NCBI GenBank assembly: GCA_033026295.1
Contig: CM065170.1
Location: forward strand, 8,131,540-8,195,539
Reading direction: 5' to 3'
DNA length: 64,000 nucleotides
Source of the DNA: Channa striata
Taxonomy: Eukaryota; Chordata; Actinopteri; Anabantiformes; Channidae
The notes under the pieces were generated by a model. It was not told the DNA's origin, did no database searches, and saw nothing but the letters and a program-made list of their open reading frames with translations. Shown here piece after piece: positions 60,316 to 64,000 of the stretch; the stretch's first letter is position 1, and every line of letters begins with the position of its first letter. A program made the position numbers and the translations under genes.

Positions 60316-61254
60316 TCGTGATCCTCTCACTTGCTTTCATCACCACCTTCCTCCTGCTCCCAGCTGCATCGTGCTCAGCGTCCATCACAGTCAGCGACCA
60401 TCGATCCTCACCCCCCCTCCGGTGTCCTTGCACCGACAGCATCTCCCACCAGATGCACGTGAGCACACAGACAGCGAAAGAGAAAAACAGAAAACCGGGG
60501 GGGGGGGCCCAGATGCCACATTTTGACTTGTCGATGGTGGAAAAGCACAAGCGTTACTAATAATATCAACTCTTATCGCTCTGTCCTATTCAAATGTCCC
60601 AGTAATCCATGCCAGGGTTAATGTCACACTGTCAAAAGCCTGTTGCTACATTTATGTCATATTGTCGGGCAATAAATTCCTATTGATATCGAGAATTTCT
60701 GTCATATTCTGTCACTTATTGAGAAGTGTTAAAGAATGGTTTAAAATAACACACTGAAATAAACTTTATTAAATGGAGTCTCCGCTCTTTATATTTGGTT
60801 TCACTTGTAAATTAACCACGACAAATCCATAACCCCAACAGAAGTGGATCCTTTACGCTGTTTGATGTGACCACAAGACAAGCAGCGGGGTGCCCATCTC
60901 GGACTAATGCATTTCCATCTCGGAATCAGGGGAGCTTTGCCTACTCGTCTCATTCTGGTGACACTACATGAAGCATAAAGGGCCACAGTCTTTAAAACAC
61001 AACTAATATTGTAAATTCAAAGCATTTAAAACACATTTTATGGCGGAGGAAAAAACATTTATGATTTTCTGATGGAGTACAGGTAAATAAGATAAAAATA
61101 TGAATTTGTCACTAAAATAACGCTCACGATCCTACGACACAGTATTAAAAACGGAAACCAGAATCCAATCTAAGCCAAACTCTGGCCAAAGGAAAAGCAA
61201 ACTGCTCATCCATCTCAGGGTACGACGGACTGCGGCTGCCAGCTGCACCGTCGG

Positions 61255-61256
<2 letters not shown>

Positions 61257-61292
<36 letters not shown>
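61257..61292. repeat. (CA)18 microsatellite
   Basis: Uninterrupted CA array of 36 bp. Confidence 0.95.
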
Positions 61293-61301
<9 letters not shown>

Positions 61302-61804
61302 TTTATTTCACTCTCACTAATGATGCCCCTGCACCGCGGGTGGGATCTTACACTGACCCATCCCAGTTACTGTCACACTGACCTGCCCAGTAGTTTCACA
61401 AAGAGCAAAAGTAAATGAAACACTTCAATAGAAGAAGGGCAGAGTGAGCGTTACAGTTCAGTGAAATATCCGGGACAGGTCTGTTAAGTAAGCCAGGCAC
61501 AGAAAGACGTTTTATCTCTGCACGTTTCCCCTGCCTCCCTTCTTTGCTTATCTAAGTTAAAAGTAAAGCGCCATGAGGTAATCGTGCCTTTCCGTGTTTG
61601 CTCCTCTGCTTCTATAAGAGGGCTTTTTGTCGAGTCAGTGTTACAAGCCAAACTAGTAGCACCGGTCTAGCACATGTGGAAACACTCACATCACCTCCCA
61701 GGACAAAACACTTGGCAGGGCAGACAGGAGGAGGGGCGACTCCGAGGGGAACAGAGGATCAGTGTGTGAGGGTGAGAAAAAAGAGAGAGACCCTGTTTCT
61801 TTTC

Positions 61805-61825
61805 TTTTTTTTTTTTTTTTTTTTT
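61805..61825. repeat. T21 homopolymer
   Basis: Twenty-one consecutive T. Confidence 0.95.
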
Positions 61826-62318
61826 GCCCGTAAGTATCACCTTACCTGAGGCAAAATAAAAGCGCAATCAAAGCCAAAGATGCACCTCGAAAAACCTCTC
61901 AGCTGTTTCCCCGTTGTCGGCTGCTGCCAACATGACTCATTTTTATCCACCGCTGCCCTCCCTTTCCTCCTCATTCCTTCCCCTCCTCCCTTTTTTTTCA
62001 TACCTGCTTTCGATCTCAGCTTTCGATCCGAGGCGCATGCACACAATTTTAAGGCTTGATCCCTGCTGCTTGCGAAGATGCTTTAATATTCTTACGTAGT
62101 ACTCACATCACATTTATTCTTCATTTCAGCTATTTCTGAACTATGCACCTCAACTCTCTTCACTCGCTCCGTTGCCAGTTCCCATCCTTATCCACGTCTA
62201 CATCTAAATCAGTCTCTCCTGGCTCGTGCTGCTGCTCCTTCTCCCACAGTACAGTATTCTGTTCCTCCACATCAAGCTGATTGCTTTCTGTCAGGGGCCC
62301 CAGCGGGCCCGGTCACAT

Positions 62319-62685
62319 CTAAACATCTGTCCATCCCATTACTGTAGCTGCTACCAAACCTGAGCCCCTTATACTCATGCTGACAGCAACGCTGGCTTGA
62401 ACGGGAATGATATCCAAGGGAATGTTGGTGTTCCGCGGCGTCTCCTCAAAGCTCCTGATTATGCGAGCCAGCTGGTTGAGAGACGTGCCGAGTCGCCAGG
62501 CGGTATTCCCCGAGGAATCTGATAGGGCCCAGGATGTTTTAGGAACATTTAGCGGGATCATTGTGAGGATGGGAATGCGTGCCGCGCGTTGGGCATCAGT
62601 CGACTGGGTTGTTTGGTTGGAATGTGACTCAGGAAACCTATAATGGGGCTTTTCTGTATGTTCTGTCTGGACGATTGTTGTCTTT
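62319..62685 (-). other. Coding-like island, unrecognised
   Basis: About 120 codons are open on the minus strand (ending at a TAG), containing TAWRLGTSLNQLARIIRSFE and ETPRNTNIPLDIIP. The plus strand is also open for 78 codons. Third-position GC is raised in both readings, so strand cannot be told. No domain was recognised. It may be an old exon, a pseudogene fragment or chance in GC-richer DNA. Confidence 0.25.
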
Positions 62686-62832
62686 TAGCACTGTGAGGTA
62701 CAGAGGAAACGGATATGGCCAGGATTGGTGGTAGGGATGATGATGATGATGATGAAAAAACAATCACCTTTTACTCAAGAAGAAGGAGCCGAACAACCCT
62801 GTAGTCTACTTCTCTGCAGCAGCATATACACT

Positions 62833-62994
62833 CACTTGTCAGTTTATTAGGAACCCTTCAGCTCAAGCTAATGCAGAGGAACAGAACAGCCTGCAAAATA
62901 TCCTCAATTCATAAAAGTCATATTGTTCTGTTTTTGTTCAAACACTTCTCATAATTTTGCATAAAGTTGCTGTGGAATCGTATACTGACAGGTG
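62833..62994. mobile_element. Small MITE-like element with 11-bp inverted ends
   Basis: Left end CACTTGTCAGT (62833-62843) and right end ACTGACAGGTG (62984-62994) are inverted repeats with one mismatch. The left end continues TTATTAGGAACC, then CTAATGCAG and CCTGCAAAATATCC, matching from memory a widespread fish repeat starting CACTTGTCAGTTTATTAGGT. It is about 160 bp and has no coding capacity. Confidence 0.6.
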
Positions 62995-63373
62995 TCGTTT
63001 TTTCTATAAGCTTGATTATTAAATCTTTCTTATTGACTCATCTACTGTGGCTCAGAATTTTGAAATGTTTAGCTGTATCAAACAGGAATGAGGAATGCAC
63101 AGAGATCCATTCAACACACTCCTTGCTCTTCTTACAGTCTTCTGACTCAATCAAAGTGACATCACTTTAATTCTACTTAGTGGCACTGAAGAAGGAGGAA
63201 GCTGAATCTGCTCCGGGACAATCAACTGGAATTTCATAGACGATGGATGAGACCACAGCCAGGCTTAGATACCAAGCCAGGAGCATTCCCTCAACACTCA
63301 CTCATCTCAAAGGACTTGTTTCAGCTGTGTGCATACATAATTGGTTTGTGTTTGACAAATTCTTGTTTTGCAG

Positions 63374-63511
63374 CTTTGTCACTGTCACAGAGAGCAGCGA
63401 AATGGGAGCCGATCCTCAACGATTTGTCCTCCAAACGGACCAAAACGGAATTGTTCCCCGAGCGTGCTGTGACTTTGACCTCATGTGTGGCCAGATCAGA
63501 TAAAGCTACAG
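63374..63511 (+). other. Candidate symmetric exon, unrecognised
   Basis: Bounded by a good acceptor (TTCTTGTTTTGCAG) and a good donor (CTACAG|GTAAAC). The 138 nt read without stop in one frame, LSLSQRAAKWEPILNDLSSK and on to TLTSCVARSDKAT, starting and ending in phase 1. The minus strand is also open across it, for about 60 codons to a stop. I recognise no family in either reading, and no flanking exon was found. Confidence 0.25.
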
Positions 63512-63562
63512 GTAAACACAAACACTGCGAGAGGAGGGAAAACAAAGCTCCCAAGATAAACG

Positions 63563-63568
<6 letters not shown>

Positions 63569-63611
<43 letters not shown>
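63569..63611. repeat. (CA)21 microsatellite
   Basis: Array of about 43 bp preceded by GCGCGC. Confidence 0.95.
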
Positions 63612-63615
<4 letters not shown>

Positions 63616-63908
63616 AACAAAGACCTGCTCTAACGCAGGGATGTGTGCGTGCATGAGCACAGCGGTGACCTATCACCCTTGATTGTGGCACATTGAGTAA
63701 TGAGGGGTCATTTGCTTCAGCTAAATATGTTTAGGTTCTGAGGAGGGGAAGGGGACGGTTTGACCAGAGGCACAACCACATGTTGACACACACACAAAGG
63801 GGCACACATATATATATCCACAGATGTTCCCTCGTATAGATGCAGTATATAAACGACAACAGAGAGATACACACATGCATGCAAATCTGCAGATGCTCTG
63901 TCGTGTAT

Positions 63909-63909
<1 letters not shown>

Positions 63910-63946
<37 letters not shown>
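63910..63946. repeat. (CA)18 microsatellite
   Basis: Uninterrupted CA array of 37 bp near the right edge. Confidence 0.95.
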
Positions 63947-63948
<2 letters not shown>

Positions 63949-64000
63949 CACGCTTGTCTTGTGTAAGTGAGATGTCTTCTGTTTCAACAATGTGTGCAGT

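Larger units (their letters stand above)
45141..62318. other. Gene-poor region after mrpl19
   Basis: Seventeen kilobases with no exon I can support. It holds many CA/GT arrays, purine tracts (49090-49350, 52440-52620), a (TTA)n array near 50371-50391, a (TC)n array near 58209-58231, an (AAAC)n array near 56548-56569, the pyrimidine tract at 59936 and a hairpin at 58616. An interval open on both strands at 47404-47820 is the longest unexplained open frame (138 codons, plus strand). All other long frames trace to low-complexity DNA. Confidence 0.6.
62995..64000. other. Right-edge region
   Basis: Contains the candidate exon at 63374-63511 and two long CA arrays. An alternating AT stretch (CATATATATATCC) lies near 63805. 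Nothing else was recognised. Confidence 0.6.

Noticed and set aside
63321..63620. 99-codon minus-strand frame starting in a CA array
   Set aside because: Its start is microsatellite-encoded Cys-Val repeats. Only the overlap with the candidate exon is of possible interest, and that is reported there.
1..64000. CRISPR array, phage, viral or bacterial operon content
   Set aside because: No regularly spaced direct repeats other than microsatellites, no ribosome-binding-site gene chains, and clear spliced vertebrate genes.

Overview
The window looks like genomic DNA from a bony fish, most likely a spiny-rayed (percomorph) teleost. The signs are GT-AG introns of 0.1 to 15 kb, very many (CA/GT)n microsatellites, degraded copies of interspersed repeats I know from teleost genomes, and two vertebrate genes whose exons can be read directly. 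No operon-like layout, CRISPR array, phage or viral gene was seen. Repeat identities come from memory of consensus sequences, not from a search.

Two protein-coding genes are well supported and lie head to head about 1.0 kb apart. On the minus strand, five coding exons between 39787 and 13305 encode a signal peptide and two SUEL-type (galactose/rhamnose-binding) lectin domains of an EVA-1 family receptor, closest in architecture to EVA1C. The exons expected to encode the transmembrane and cytoplasmic (FAM176/EVA1) part were not found in the remaining 13.3 kb, so the gene probably runs off the left edge. Exon 2 carries an apparent one-base deletion, shown independently by exon length and splice phase. 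On the plus strand, six exons from 40811 to 44862 give a complete 285-residue mitochondrial ribosomal protein bL19m (mrpl19), with a poly(A) signal at 45114. A CpG-rich segment (about 39050-40135) covers the first eva1 exon, and E-box, YY1-like and CTCF-like motifs lie just upstream of the mrpl19 start.

Layout: 1-13304 is probable eva1 intron 5 or 3' flank; 13305-24220 holds eva1 exons 5 to 2; 24221-39678 is the long first intron; 39679-40810 is exon 1 plus the divergent promoter; 40811-45140 is mrpl19, with a terminal-inverted-repeat MITE in intron 4 and a Tc1/mariner-like remnant in intron 3; 45140-64000 is gene-poor, with microsatellites, pyrimidine tracts, a second small MITE and a few unrecognised coding-like islands.

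The two genes do unrelated jobs (axon-guidance-type receptor, mitochondrial translation). Their link is positional. In human, as I recall it, EVA1A, MRPL19 and GCFC2 are neighbours on chromosome 2, while EVA1C and PAXBP1 (the GCFC2 paralogue) lie close together on chromosome 21. A lectin-bearing eva1 gene beside mrpl19 therefore mixes features of both paralogous regions, and this is the main evolutionary point of the window. The other notable signals are a cluster of dyadic transcription-factor-like motifs at 18.0-18.4 kb and several perfect short hairpins.
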